A stretch of 64,000 nucleotides of DNA from contig OY856186.1 in the NCBI GenBank assembly GCA_963693315.1, forward strand, positions 456,503,217 through 456,567,216, written 5' to 3'. This document shows positions 1 to 22,974 of this stretch, piece after piece (position 1 is the first letter of the stretch; every line of letters starts with the position of its first letter). The stretch is from Diogma glabrata (Eukaryota; Arthropoda; Insecta; Diptera; Cylindrotomidae). Made by a program: the position numbers and the translations under genes. Below the pieces are notes generated by a model. The model did no database searches. It was not told the origin of the DNA and saw nothing but the letters and a program-made list of their open reading frames with translations.

Positions 1-855
1 TTATGAGTATGTGACACTTGCCTATATATTTTCCATAAAAAACTTTCTAATTTTTCTATCATTCCCACTACATTTGAAGATTTTCGATCAGTTAGGTTCA
101 GAGTTAATCGAGGTAAGAAACCATGAAGAAAACATCATTACTCAAAATTATACAAAAAATGGTGAGGTGTAAAATTCCAAAATAAATTTTTGACTAAGCC
201 CTTTCATATGATACCCTACTTGAATCTATAAAAAAATGTATTTTTACAAAGGTCTCACAGCGTAACCCTGTAAACCAAACGAAAACAACTTTAATTTTAT
301 TTATATCTGTCATCTTATGTGGACAGATTAGTTTTGTACGCACATCAAATTTCAGGTCCATAGCATTTACAGTTTATGAGATAATCGATATAATGTGAAA
401 AACTCGTTTTACTCTCACCAATAGGGTTCGTTATAAAAAACGGAACCCTAAAAAGTCGGACACGTGCGAATAAAATTCGCTCGTCAAGGGTTCCGTGAAT
501 GTAAATGAACACAATACCAAAAATAATTGACAAAGTTGTGTTGTAAAGTCTTATATTGCCAGACCATAGACAAATAAATGTTTGGTCGTAAATACCAACC
601 ACGTTTTGTTGCACTTTTTTGACAATAATTCAAAAAATATGCATTGCAAAATTCTAAAAATTTGCAATGTTCCTAATCGAGCTGATCGAGGTAAGAAAAC
701 ATAAAAAGAACTTCATTATTCAAAATTATACAAAACATACCAAATTATATTTTTAAGGAATACTGAAGTGGATGGACCGCTTTCATATGATACCCTACTT
801 GTCTCGATAAAAAAAATGTATTTTCTCAAAGTCCTTACATCGTACCCCTGTAAAT
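1..855. repeat. Dispersed repeat with internal direct repeats (same family as 16.96-18.31 kb)
   Basis: Segments 105-280 and 680-855 are diverged direct repeats. Each has a GATAATCGAGGTAAGAAA-like block and a TTTCATATGATACCCTACTT block. 345-455 (CACCAATAGGGTTC ... CGGAACCCTAAAA) closely matches 18,190-18,310. No coding potential was recognised. Confidence 0.6.
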
Positions 856-1640
856 TTGCATTATTTTCATATCACATCACTATCCAGTGTATCCGAATGT
901 TTGTTCATTCGCAATGTGTTATACTTCGAACTCGGGTTGGTAGCTTGAGTGGAAGGTTTACAATAGTTATTGTGTTTATTCGTGTCATTTGCCTATATGT
1001 GGTGACGGTTTAGTATTTTTTTCAAGTGAAACCATTATTTACAAATGTTGTACTGTAGGGATCTTGTGTTTGTTCTAAAAATTTAATTACATACTGCAAC
1101 ATTCCGAAAACGAAAAAACAAAGTTGCACTTTTTATTGGAATAGTTTTGATGTGCTTTTCATCAAAACTGAACTTCCAATATTTTGGTAGTTTCGTCCGT
1201 CGTTAGAAGTAATGATTGCAATAAATGGTGTCCTTTAAGAAATGTTCGAAACTTGCAAGCCACAAATAATAGAAAATAAGCTAAAAGGCGCCTCGTAACT
1301 CTTACGTCGCCAACAGAACTCAGGTGTGCCCAACCTATATTGGTTGAAAGGAGAGTAGGAGTATCTAGTTTAAAAACCTTATTCGTGGTCTGTTCTGGTT
1401 GCGAGAAGTCCTACATGATTATCACTATCTACTAATTACTAAGAATCGCCAAGTGCCCGAAATTCGGCCATTGTAAATAGAAATTGTATATAGACCTCCT
1501 AACGCGTCCATAGTCTGGCGATATAAAGACTTTACAACATAACTTTATGTCATTTATTTTTGATATTGTGTTCTTTTACATTCACGGAACCCTTGGCGAG
1601 CGAATTTTATTCGCACCTGTCCGACTTTTTTTTTATTAAC
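425..1640. repeat. Inverted repeat pair 425-580 / 1500-1640
   Basis: The stretch with AAAGTCGGAC ... AAGGGTTCCGTGAATGTA ... CTTATATTGCCAGACCATAG reappears reverse-complemented at 1500-1640 (CTATAGTCTGGCGATATAAAG ... CGGAACCCTTGGCGAGCGAA). About 900 bases separate the arms. It is probably a fold-back or TIR-type element. The intervening 860-1500 shows nothing recognisable. Confidence 0.6.
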
Positions 1641-1685
1641 ACTCATTTTTTTAAATTTGGACACTTTGTATGAGCGAGTGATAGT

Positions 1686-3418
1686 TACATTCGATTTTCT
1701 TAAAATTTTCAGGATATGTTAGCACTACAGTGATAAGAAAAAGTGCAGTTTACCATCTCTTAAATCTGGCTCGTTTGACCTTGAATTGAGGTCAAAGTTT
1801 AAGATCACGGGTAAATCGTATAAATAATATGATCTCTGACATTTTACTCCATAAAACCGTGAGTGACCCATGAATTTTTTTAATATGGATTCTACTTGAT
1901 ACTAGGTAGGTGTTAGCATAATTAATTTGGTGGCTCACTCATGGCTTTCAGGGCCAAGGTCATCCGAAAATGTTATTTTCGTTGCTTTTTTTGCCTTGTT
2001 ATGTAGCTAAATATCTGGTAAACCCATAGGTGACCCAAAGCAATAACTATTGGATTAAATACACAACATATGAAAGTACTTAGAAAAATTTAAAACAGCC
2101 TGGGCTACTCTTGGCTTTAGGAGCTAAACGGTCTCAAAGTTGATAATTTTTCAAAAAAGGTCAAAGTTCAAGGTCAATAGTTCTAGAAGCCATCAGTCAA
2201 AAAGTTTGAAACATAGCTGTAATTATACTTCATACAGTGTAGCTTAAGGCCCAATCTTAAACTTCGTCGGGGAAGTGTTTGTTTTTTTAATACATGCTTA
2301 TTTTCTAACGTCCAATATGCGTTTTACAAAATGTATCATTATTCACATTTTCATGCTATTTTTAATTTTATAATGATAATAAAAGAATTTTTTTAGGGCG
2401 ATAATAGATTTAGAAAATAATTTCAAAATCGCAATTCCATAGGGGGACGTATACAGGAGGAGTATACCGAGTGACGTTCCACGTCAAACGTATTAAGGCT
2501 GTGCTAAAAATTCTATCAGTCGTAAAAACGTGTTTATGGCCCAAACTGAAGCTTAGTTTATAAAGTTTCTTATGCAGTTTGGCATTTTCCTAAACTTCAA
2601 AATGGCGGACAAATATGGCTGCTGAAATCAATCACCTCATCGTGAAAGAATATTTTTTCCGTCGACTGATAGAATTTTCAAGGGCCATTTTATTAGGGCC
2701 ATAAATTGTGGCTCTAAAAATATTAATTTATAATCATTATAAAATCAAAAATGGCCTGTAAAATATGAAAAATGTGCATAATGATACTTTTTGTAAAACG
2801 CATATTGGAATTTTGAAAAAAAAAAAACATGTATTAAAAAAACAAACACTTCCCCGATGAAGTTTAAGACTGGACCAACTACACTGTATGAAGTATAATT
2901 ACAACTATGTCTCAAACTTTTTGACTGATGGCTTCTAGAGTTATTGACCTTGAACTTTGACCTTTTTTGAAAAATTATCAACTTTAAGACCGTTTAGCTC
3001 CTGAAGCCAAGAGTAGCCCAAGTTGTTTTAAATTTTTCTAAGTACTTTCGTATGTTGTGTATTTAATCCAATAGTTATTGCTGTGTGTCACCTATGGACT
3101 TACCAGATATTTATCCACATAACAAGGCAAACACAGCAACGAAAACAACATTTTCCAATGACCTTGGCCTCAAAGTCATAAGTGAGCCACCAAATTATTT
3201 ATGCTAACACATACCCAGTATCAAGTAGAATCCATATTAAAAAGAAATTGTGGTTTTATGGAGTAAAATGATCATATAATTTATACGATTTACCCGTGGC
3301 CTTAAACTTTGACCTCTATTCAAGGTCAAACGAGCTAGATTTAAGAGATGGTAAACTGCACTTTTTCTTATCATAGTACTGCTTACATATCCTGAAAATT
3401 TTAGGAAAATCGAAGACA
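1686..3418. mobile_element. Large fold-back element, ~700-bp arms
   Basis: 1686-2385 is matched in reverse complement by 2725-3418. Examples are TTTACCATCTCTTAAATCTG / CTAGATTTAAGAGATGGTAA and ACTTCATACAGTGTAG / CTACACTGTATGAAGT. The arms are diverged by substitutions and small indels. The 340-base centre contains a second, smaller inversion (AATTCTATCAGTCG at ~2510 and CGACTGATAGAATTTT at ~2660). No ORF of note is present. Confidence 0.75.
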
Positions 3419-3436
3419 TCAAACAAAAAAAAATGA

Positions 3437-3625
3437 CTCCTAATGGGTGGACATTTGTTTCAGAAAACGAGGGTAACCTTGTCCGACTAAAATTTATTTC
3501 TTATTGTCCAGTCCGACAATTGAAATTTTGTTGTCGAACTCCATAATAGGAGACAAAACTTTTGTTGGACAAGTTTACCCTCGTTTTCGAAAACAAATTT
3601 TCACTCCCATTAGTAACAAAAGATG
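3437..3625. repeat. Small inverted repeat
   Basis: CCTAATGGGTGGACATTTG ... CGAGGGTAACCTTGTCCGAC (3437-3497) is the imperfect reverse complement of GTTGGACAAGTTTACCCTCG ... CCCATTAG (3563-3622). The centre is itself palindromic around CCGACAATTGAAATTTTGTTGTCG. This may be a MITE. Confidence 0.5.
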
Positions 3626-4481
3626 TGGTTGTAAATTTACAAGATCCTCGGCCAATCGTAATGTTTCGGCGTCTGCCGAACGAAAAAGCGTCCGAATCGA
3701 TAAAAATGACAGATACAAAAGTTGTCGAGCTCGTCATGAACAGGCGCCTAACGAAGTATAAAATTTGTGGTAATCATCAAATGAAACCGGTGACTATTAT
3801 GTTTGTGCTTGCAAAAAACATTTATATATGCTAAATTTGAATTATTTGACATTTTTGCGGTCCTCATACACATTTTTTGTAAACTGCGATTCAAATGCAA
3901 GAAGATCGTTAATGTAAATAAAAAACAGCTTGTGAAAAATTAAAACCACGACATACGATTCATACGAAGCGAAGAGATTCGAAATAGTTTTAAATATCAA
4001 AACAAAGTCAATACAGAAATTTACAACCATCGTAACCGAACCGAATTAAATTATTCAAATAGTTTTTAATAAAAAAAATCGAATATGAATTAATAAAATA
4101 AACTAGAAGGTTACCTGTATATATGCAGATTCGTCAATGTTTTTTACTTAATAGCAGAGGTTATAGGCTTCTAAAATTTACCTTATTACAATAAAACGGT
4201 TTCCACATGCTTGTCTTGACAAATTTCAAGTTCAATAAGCCCACAATAGTTGAAACAAATTACTATATTCAATTTTTAGGGTTGTATAAACGTTAATCTC
4301 GTGATGCCAATTACAACAGTATTTAATTCATTTATTTTCCCAGCTTTATCTACAGGTAAAACAGTATAAATATTGATTGTGGTTTAGATAAAATCATCGT
4401 TTAGTTAATTTATTTGAAAACTGGAAAATATGTTAATGTAAAAAAGCTTATCAAAAATAATATTTTTTTCTCTCTTTTCAG

Positions 4482-4580
4482 ACAAGAATGAGCCAGTATA
4501 GTGAAAAGCTACGTTTCGTTTAAATTTTAACAATCCGATTGTACCTACAAGAAAGAGATTTAAATTTAGAATAAAGAAAA
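4482..4580 (+). promoter_or_regulatory. Probable 5' UTR part of membralin exon 1, with a short upstream ORF
   Basis: A pyrimidine tract followed by CAG at 4479-4481 looks like a splice acceptor, so transcription probably starts in an upstream non-coding exon. The 99 bases before the membralin ATG contain a 12-codon upstream ORF at 4488-4523 (ATGAGC...GTTTAA), which ends before the main start. The main ATG at 4581 is preceded by AAA at -3 to -1, a good insect start context. Whether the acceptor is used is inference. Confidence 0.5.
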
Positions 4581-15791
<11,211 letters not shown>

Positions 15792-16445
15792 TAATTTCAA
15801 ATAAGACATGACAAATGAGTTGCGTCTTTGGTTTTTAATCGTAATTACCACAAAAATCCTCATCCTACTCTCAATTTTTCCAAACCACAAATTTTGATCT
15901 AATTTTTTCTTTAACCACAGCACAATTAAATCTAAAAAAAAAACAAATAAAAAAAGTTAAATCAAAAAATTTATCAAAAAAGCTATTCATTTGAAAATCA
16001 TTTAAATTTTAAGTGACGAAAAATTAAAACTTTATTTATTTCCCCCAGTAAAAAAAATTTAATAAGTTTTTGGAATAAAAAGCATAAAGAACTTAATAAA
16101 ATTGCAATTAAAACAGGGACTTTTAAGACATTAAACCAGATAAACGAAAATAAATCTCATAAACGAATAAGAACAATATTTAGTTGACAATTACAGGTTG
16201 CAAAATGAAAAGGACACGACCTCTATATATAATTTTTGAAATGGAAACAACAGATGTCAAAGTTCGAATCAAAACTATTCAAATTTATATTTTTTTGTTT
16301 AAACATTTGAACGTCTTTATTGCAAAAATAAAATTGCTTCGATGCAGAGCGCAAGTTTTTGTAAGAAATTCGATTAGCGTAAAAGTTCAAATCTCCATTC
16401 TTAACTTTTGAATCACCTGTTAAGAATTACCTTTCGTTCCTTTTT

Positions 16446-16860
16446 TTGTGTTTTCCATTCTGCTCCATCTTGACAGAATCGAATTTGTTGTCCGAGTTCG
16501 ACATTACTCATTACTTTACTCCTAAAAAAAATCAAATAAAAAAGGTAGAAGGGTCTGAAACATTACAGTCGGTGTCGACAAACGATTGCAAAAGTTATGC
16601 AGAAGCGATACGCGTTGGATCGAAAATACGACAGCGACCAAAAAAAGGAGTTAAACAAAATAGAGCTGAAGTGTTGCCAGCATAATGTAAAAAGTCTCCG
16701 GAATATGCAGATGTGGATGTAGAGAAGTACATCAGAGGTTAAGTATTGGCAGAGGGAGAAGCAATATCAGATGCTGGATATGTGACGAAGAGAGTCACAT
16801 GCCACGAAAGTGCGTGAAAAATTTGGAAGTTTTGTTGGTTGGTTTTGCCGCATAGATCAA
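16446..16860 (+). pseudogene. LINE ORF1 (gag-like) fragment with CCHC zinc knuckle
   Basis: 16,446-16,685 encodes a basic segment, SYAEAIRVGSKIRQRPKKGV, typical of the region before zinc knuckles in LINE ORF1 proteins. After a stop and frame change, 16,710-16,830 reads GRGRSNIRCWICDEESHMPR then KC. This is an exact CX2CX4HX4C knuckle (CWICDEESHMPRKC). An upstream CRCGCREVH looks like a corrupted first knuckle. I infer a decayed retroelement ORF1. A gag of an LTR element is the alternative. Confidence 0.55.
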
Positions 16861-16959
16861 TTTTTTTTATTTGTAAATTGTTTTTATTTTTGATCTACGG
16901 GTGTGACAACCCCGCGTACTCCAGTCCCTGCTATTGACATACGAGCTAACGTGAGATAC

Positions 16960-18310
16960 CAGATAATTTAAAAAAAACATTTTTGAAAATAAGACGAAAA
17001 CTGTGCTTTAAATAATTACAAAAAAAAACTTTTACACTACAAAAAAAATCACCTTTCATATGACACCCCACATACCATGATCAAAAATAATTTTGTTTCC
17101 AAATTTCTACTTTAAACCGCTTCTAATGAACAATTGAAATCATAACAACAAAAAAAAAAGCTTTAGTTTCGATTTAGCAAAATCCCTACACCCATGAATT
17201 TTTTTTAAAGTTTTTACTTTGTAATGTTCGATGTTAAGGGGGGGGGGGGAGGGGGCAAAAATAATTTTTACATTTTTGAAAATAAATCGAAAACTGTGCT
17301 TTCGAAAATTACAAAAAAAACTCTCTTGCACTACAAAAAAAATCACCTTTCATATGACACCCCACATGCCATGATCAAAAATAATTTTTTTCAAAATTTC
17401 TACTTTAAACTACCTCTAATGAACAGTTGAAATTATAACAAAAAAAAGTTTTTGTTTCGATTTAGCGAAATCCCTACATCCATGAATTTTTTTAAATTTT
17501 TTCTTTTATAATGTTCGAAGTTAAGAGGGGGGACAAAAATAAATTTTACATTTTGAAAATAAATCGAAAACTGTGCTTCCGAAAATTACAAAAAAAACTC
17601 TTTTGCACTACAAAAAAAATCGCCTTTCATATGATACCCCACATGCCAATATTTTTTTTTTTTCAAAATTTCTACTTTAAACCCCCCTAATGAACATTTG
17701 AAATTATAACAACAAAAAAAAAAGTTTAGTCTCGATTTAGCAAAATCCCTACTCCCATGAATTTTTTTAAATTTTTTCTTTTGTAATGTTCGAAGTTAAG
17801 GGGGGGACAAAAAAACCAGTCCTTTTTGGTAATAACTCAAAAACTAAGCAGTCGAAAATTCAATAAAAATTTTTTCTGAAATACTTCCATTTTTTTCGAT
17901 TTTTATAGACTAAACTCGATTCCTTAAAAAAACTTTTTTTTTACTATCTCCTTACCTATGTTCATAAAATATAGATAAAAACATCTATATCATCGTTATC
18001 ATCAGGGTGGTTATTTTGTAGCGTTATCTCACTAGGTGAGATAAATAGTGAGATAAAAAAATGATGTTTTTTTTATCGCACAAATTATGTGCAAAGACAA
18101 ATATTTTATCTAACTTTTTATCTCACCTAGTGAGATAACGCTACGAAATAACCACCCAGGTGTGGGACAACACATTTAATAACTACAGAAAATTTCAAGT
18201 TGATAGCATTTATAGTTTGTGAGTAAATTGATTATGTAGAAATTCGGACGGACACCGAAGTCTCACCAATAGGGTACCGTTTTTACTTTTTCAAAGTACG
18301 GAACCCTAAA
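16960..18310. repeat. Dispersed repeat with three ~285-bp tandem units
   Basis: Units carrying CTTTCATATGACACCCCACAT start their shared motif at 17,051, 17,345 and 17,622 (spacing 294 and 277). Each also has CTGTGCTTYCGAAAATTACA, a TTGAAATYATAACA block, CGATTTAGCAAAATCCCTAC and a poly(G) patch. The right end (18,190-18,310, CACCAATAGGGTACCG ... CGGAACCCTAAAA) matches 345-455, so this is a second copy of the family at the left edge. Confidence 0.75.
18006..18156. mobile_element. 151-bp MITE, ~42-bp TIRs, CAG target duplication
   Basis: The terminal inverted repeats start GGTGGTTATTTTGTAGCGTT and continue through TATCTCACTAGGTGAGATAAA, with one mismatch in the first 40 bases. Direct CAG flanks at 18,003-18,005 and 18,157-18,159 fit a 3-bp target-site duplication. 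CWG-type 3-bp duplications are known for some animal Harbinger elements. That assignment is inference. It is inserted in the 16.96-18.31 kb repeat. Confidence 0.75.
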
Positions 18311-18344
18311 AAACAAGAAAAAACAAATTTGCGTCCATCAACCT

Positions 18345-18428
18345 TAGAACGCATGTTATTGCGGTTTTTATGTGTTGTTGCGACACATATTGTAATTCCT
18401 ACTACACAACACATTTAAAAAAAAAAGT
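18345..18428 (+). mobile_element. LINE 3'-terminal fragment
   Basis: TAGAACGCATGTTATTGCGG ... GTGTTGTTGCGACACATATTGTAATTCCTACTACACAACACATTT followed by poly(A). It matches the 3' ends of the LINEs at 11.26 and 46.07 kb and the tails at 49.4 and 60.8 kb, so it is an extremely 5'-truncated copy. Confidence 0.7.
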
Positions 18429-18975
18429 AGAAAGAGGGTCGTCTGCTGTGAAGAAAGGAGGATACGAAAAAAGAGTCACACAGGGCTTGGGCGCAACAGC
18501 TTTAAAATTTTGAGGATTAAAGCTATCTTGGAAAACCCATGAGGTTAAGGCATTCTAGAGATAGAAGACTCTGTTGAGAAAATCTCTGTTGAAAGATGAC
18601 AGTTCTACGCTTTTTATTTGAACCGTAAAAGGATGGGGCAAAACGTAACACCGATAGGTTTGATTTTAAAACTGATTTGATAAATAGAAACGAAAAAAAT
18701 CAGACTATAATATCTCAAAGTACTGGAACAGGAAATCTGAAATATCTTCGTCTCTTATTCAAAGGAAGCCCGTTGAAGGTGGAATGGCGAAGCCAAAAAG
18801 TAAGGAACGTTTGACCTAAATCCCAATTTTAAAAAATCCCAATTTCCCTTCACAGGTTTGGGTATCGAAAGACAGATTGAAGATAAAAGCTACTACTAAA
18901 CCAATGGGTTGATTGTGGCTTAACAAAACCATCAGATGCAGAAGGCGGTGGCAAGAGTGCAGGTAAAATTTGCTG

Positions 18976-19175
18976 NNNNNNNNNNNNNNNNNNNNNNNNN
19001 NNNNNNNNNNNNNNNNNNNNNNNNNNNNNNNNNNNNNNNNNNNNNNNNNNNNNNNNNNNNNNNNNNNNNNNNNNNNNNNNNNNNNNNNNNNNNNNNNNNN
19101 NNNNNNNNNNNNNNNNNNNNNNNNNNNNNNNNNNNNNNNNNNNNNNNNNNNNNNNNNNNNNNNNNNNNNNNNNNN
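18976..19175. other. Assembly gap (200 N)
   Basis: Exactly 200 N bases, a conventional placeholder of unknown true length. Missing membralin exons could lie here, but nothing indicates it. Confidence 0.98.
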
Positions 19176-22100
19176 AATTCGATAGTTTGAGATCGAAGAA
19201 CCAAAAGTTAAACAATTTCTTGAAAGTTAAAAATTAACTGAGATTTTATTTCAGTATCGTTTCACAGAACGACTTTATTCTTTTAAAAAGAATCCATTTA
19301 TCTAATTGTTGTGATTAGTTGTCTTATTTTATCAAATAAATATTGCCCATACAAGAAAATCTGCCATTAAAAAAAACAAATGAAACAGACAGAGAAAAAT
19401 TATTCAAATTAACCGTCTCATACTATCAAATCCATAATTTTACCAATTATTAATATTACGTACAATCTCATTTATAGCAATGCAAAACAAGCCACCTTAT
19501 TAATGATGGCAAGATCAACACACCTGCGCAAAAGCAATCTATTCTAAAACATTTGGTTAAAAATCGAAATGTAAGATCGGTTAAATGGAGTGTACTGTCG
19601 ATTATTGTTTTTCCCTCTCTTGTTATTATAAGTTAAATTAAAAACAATTACAAGCATTAGATCTTTGAATTTTCGTTCATTTTATTATTTAAAAAAAAAT
19701 CCGTTAAATGTTTTAAAATAAAAAATATGCAGAACAGTGGAACGTCATAAATAGACAGATATTATTTATGAAATGAATCTGATAGTAGGAAATGAATGTG
19801 TAAATATGTGAGAACTACAACAGACAGATTTTAAAAGAAAATGTCTAATGAGCAGATTTTTGTTGGTCGTTACAAAACACTAGAGCCCGTATTTGTTTCG
19901 ACTTGTTTCATGGTCCGGCTTGCTTTGAAAATAATAAAGGTAAAGGTGCTCTTTGAAAAAAAAAAGAAATTTTACTAAAGGGATTTTAATTTGCGTTTGT
20001 CTTCGTTTTTGCTAATGTGAATTTTTTTTATGTGATAAGATCTTGTTATCCATTCTTTAAAAAAATCCAAAAAGCAAACATTTGCGTCTATCAACACCTC
20101 CAAACTACCTCGACACCACGAAATTTATATATAATTTGAAAGCAATTATTGAAAATGTACTTAAACATTTCCATTGTCTTAAAAATATACATTCATAATC
20201 ATTTCATGATTCTATTACTGAATTATCAACATAACCAAACAGTTTCTTGTCACTGTTATCAATTTAAAATGTCTTAAAAATATGAAAACATATAAAAATA
20301 AAAAACACAATTTTTTTTCACGTCCCCTGGAGTGTTTTTTATTATTGGTTTAAAAACACTTCATAAATTAACTTCATATATTTTTATTCTAGTTATTAAT
20401 TTTAAATATTTTTTAACCAACTGTGCTCAGTTTGAAATCAATTAGCTCTAAACTCATTTTTTTATTAATACAAATTAGTTTTAATTAAACAGATAAGTCA
20501 ACCATAATTATATTGATTCGTTTATTAACTATAAAAAGTTGTAGTTGTTTCGAAGAAAAGCTATAACAAATTCAATTAATAAATAATTATTTAAAAGTTT
20601 AATTAATTTATATTAATTAGTTTTGTCGATTGTTTTTGCTACGGTCTAGTTATATTTATCCAAAGAATTTTTCAATGGCTCTAGATTTGCAGTTCTACGA
20701 CATATTTGTGATTGTTTTTTATTTAAAAAAAAAAACAAAGCTATTGCAACCAATTCATTTTGGCGTTTATCGCTACATGGTAATAACAATAAATATTTGA
20801 TGACAAGTTTTTGAATCTGTTGAATATAACACACAATAAATATTTCACGATACATTTTTATTTATTTTTTTTTTAAGTTTTACAGTCATAAATTTAAAAG
20901 TGAGAAAAACTTATGCCGTTTGTGATTTTCGTTTAAAAAAAAAATTTAACAAAAAGAAAACTAAAAAATTGAAAAACACCTGGAAGGTAGAAATGATATT
21001 CTTGAAATTTATACTCCGAATTATATATGAGTTATGAGTTTTGTTTTTTTTTTAAGTTACGATTCTGTAATTGAATAAAAGATTTGTTGTTTTATGTTGG
21101 GAAGCAGATTTTATTTTGACGAGTTTTGGTTTTGTTTTCATTTGAGCTTGTTTAACGTAAAAACGTTGTACGAAGTATGTTTCGTTTTGCTTATTTGAGA
21201 GAAGCTCGGCTATTGGTTAACTAAAACTTATAAAATCGATCGCTTAAATGTGTTTTAAAGCATAGACTTGATGCTTCTCTTAACTTCATTTTCATTTAAA
21301 TTTTAAATATCTTAATCATTGTTACAATAAAAAATGATAACAATAACTGTAACAATATAAACCCAAACAAGATTAACGTGTAACAAAAACCAATTAATTT
21401 TTTTTGTGTTCAAAAGAAAAATTCAAGGTGGAGGAAAAATGAAATTTTCTTCCTCCTAACATAAAAGAGAAAAATTTGTTCAAGTTGAAAATCATTTAAA
21501 TGTTATGTTTCTTATATTGAGTTCATATCTTCTCTTTTTTATCAGTCAGTCACTTATTTGGTGGATATATATTTTCTTTTTAATAACTTTTCCTCTTTTA
21601 ATTTAATTCTTTTTGTTCTCTTTAACATCAAAGAATTATTTTCAACCAGAATTAATTCGAAGATCTAAAAAACTAAAAAATAAAATATTTTATTGGGATA
21701 TATTAAAGGAATGATTTATTGTATAATTTTGAGGAGTTTGACATGTGGGAAAAGAACCAACAGGTTGTTTAACAACGTAGTGTTTTATCTTTATTTTATC
21801 CCGAATGTACCTTTTTTATAATTGTATTTTTTCCTCCTTAAATGGTGAAACTGATAATAAAAAATGCAATTCTATAAATGATATAAAAGCTCAAATTGTG
21901 TTTTTATAAATACAAATTTTGTCAATTAAAATTAAATAATGGAAATAAACTTTAAAGAAGTTCTACAAATTTTTGATACATATCGGAGATAGTGAGGTTA
22001 TTTAGTTTTTTGGAATTAGGAGTTAATTTTCCATACTAACATAATAACTCTTTTGAAATCAAAACAAAATTATTTGAATAACAAAATTAATTTATATAAT

Positions 22101-22220
22101 AAAACTTAATTTTTGTAATATGGCATAAACAAATTCCTTTTTTTCAATAATGATCAACAATTAAAATTGATTGTAAAATAAACTAATTAAATTATCTATA
22201 TACTGATAATTTTTGTTTTA
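19176..22220. other. AT-rich DNA with no recognised gene
   Basis: Long A/T runs and frequent stops in all frames. I see no conserved protein motif, splice-bounded coding block or clear repeat. Confidence 0.5.
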
Positions 22221-22224
22221 ATTA

Positions 22225-22565
22225 AACGTGTTTTGTATTACGAATTTCAATATGTAACACAACAACACATAGAAGCTTTTTAAGACACATAAGTCTCACA
22301 ACAACATGCATTTTGTGTTTGTTTGTTATGTGTTTTTAGAAGAATGAATAACTAAACAAAAAATCCTATGACATAAAAAAATAATGCAAAGCCCAATATT
22401 TCATGCATATTCAGGGAAAACCTTAGATTGAGAGTGCCCAATAATCCAACATGTGGCATATTTTTTGATGCACTGTCTTCTTCAATAATAAGCCCATATA
22501 TAGAGTTATTTAAAGATTCATTTCTTTGAGCAGCTAATAACATGACACCATCAAGAAACACTCAC
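22225..22565 (-). pseudogene. Decayed LINE fragment (FLDD-type RT piece plus 3' tail)
   Basis: The minus frame 22,561-22,352 reads MFLDGVMLLAAQRNESLNNS then IYGLIIEEDSAS. It aligns with the FLDDATLLVTRRNEYLYYSI copy near 8.0 kb, with the second catalytic Asp changed to Gly. Just downstream in this orientation (22,312-22,250) is GTTGTGAGACTTATGTGTC ... TGTGTTGTTGTGTTACATAT, resembling the LINE 3' tail family. The two parts may be one deleted element or two adjacent fragments. Confidence 0.4.
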
Positions 22566-22974
22566 TTCGTATCTGAGATTGAGGAAATTAACATTAAAAC
22601 CTCAACCCAAACATATATTTTACTTGGATAAACAATTTTATATTATAGTTTTAAATAAATCTAATTCTTTGTTAAGTAAAATTTAATTTACAATCTAATG
22701 AAATATTGAATAATAGTCGTATTGTGATATTAATTTAGCAAATTCGTGGGTGGTTTGATACGAAGTTTGTCTGTTTTTAAACCCCTAAAGCTTTTGTCTT
22801 AAATTTAGAATGATGTATCTAAAACCTTATAAATTTATTTTACAAAAACTAATTAAATTGCTTTGAACTGCATTTTTGTCCAGTTTACTATTTATGTATG
22901 AATAGTATTAAAATGATTTTGAATTGATAATTTTATTAGATTATGTTTGTTGTTTGATTTTTTTATGATATCAA

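Noticed and set aside
3504..3834. Overlapping ORFs of 85 and 90 residues
   Set aside because: They lie across a small inverted repeat, with no recognisable motif and no consistent frame between the arms.
17140..17430. Opposite-strand ORFs of 68 residues
   Set aside because: They lie inside the 285-bp tandem repeat and include the poly(G) tract. They are repeats of the DNA, not genes.
18850..19215. ORFs running through the N gap
   Set aside because: The frame is artificial because it is composed mostly of N.
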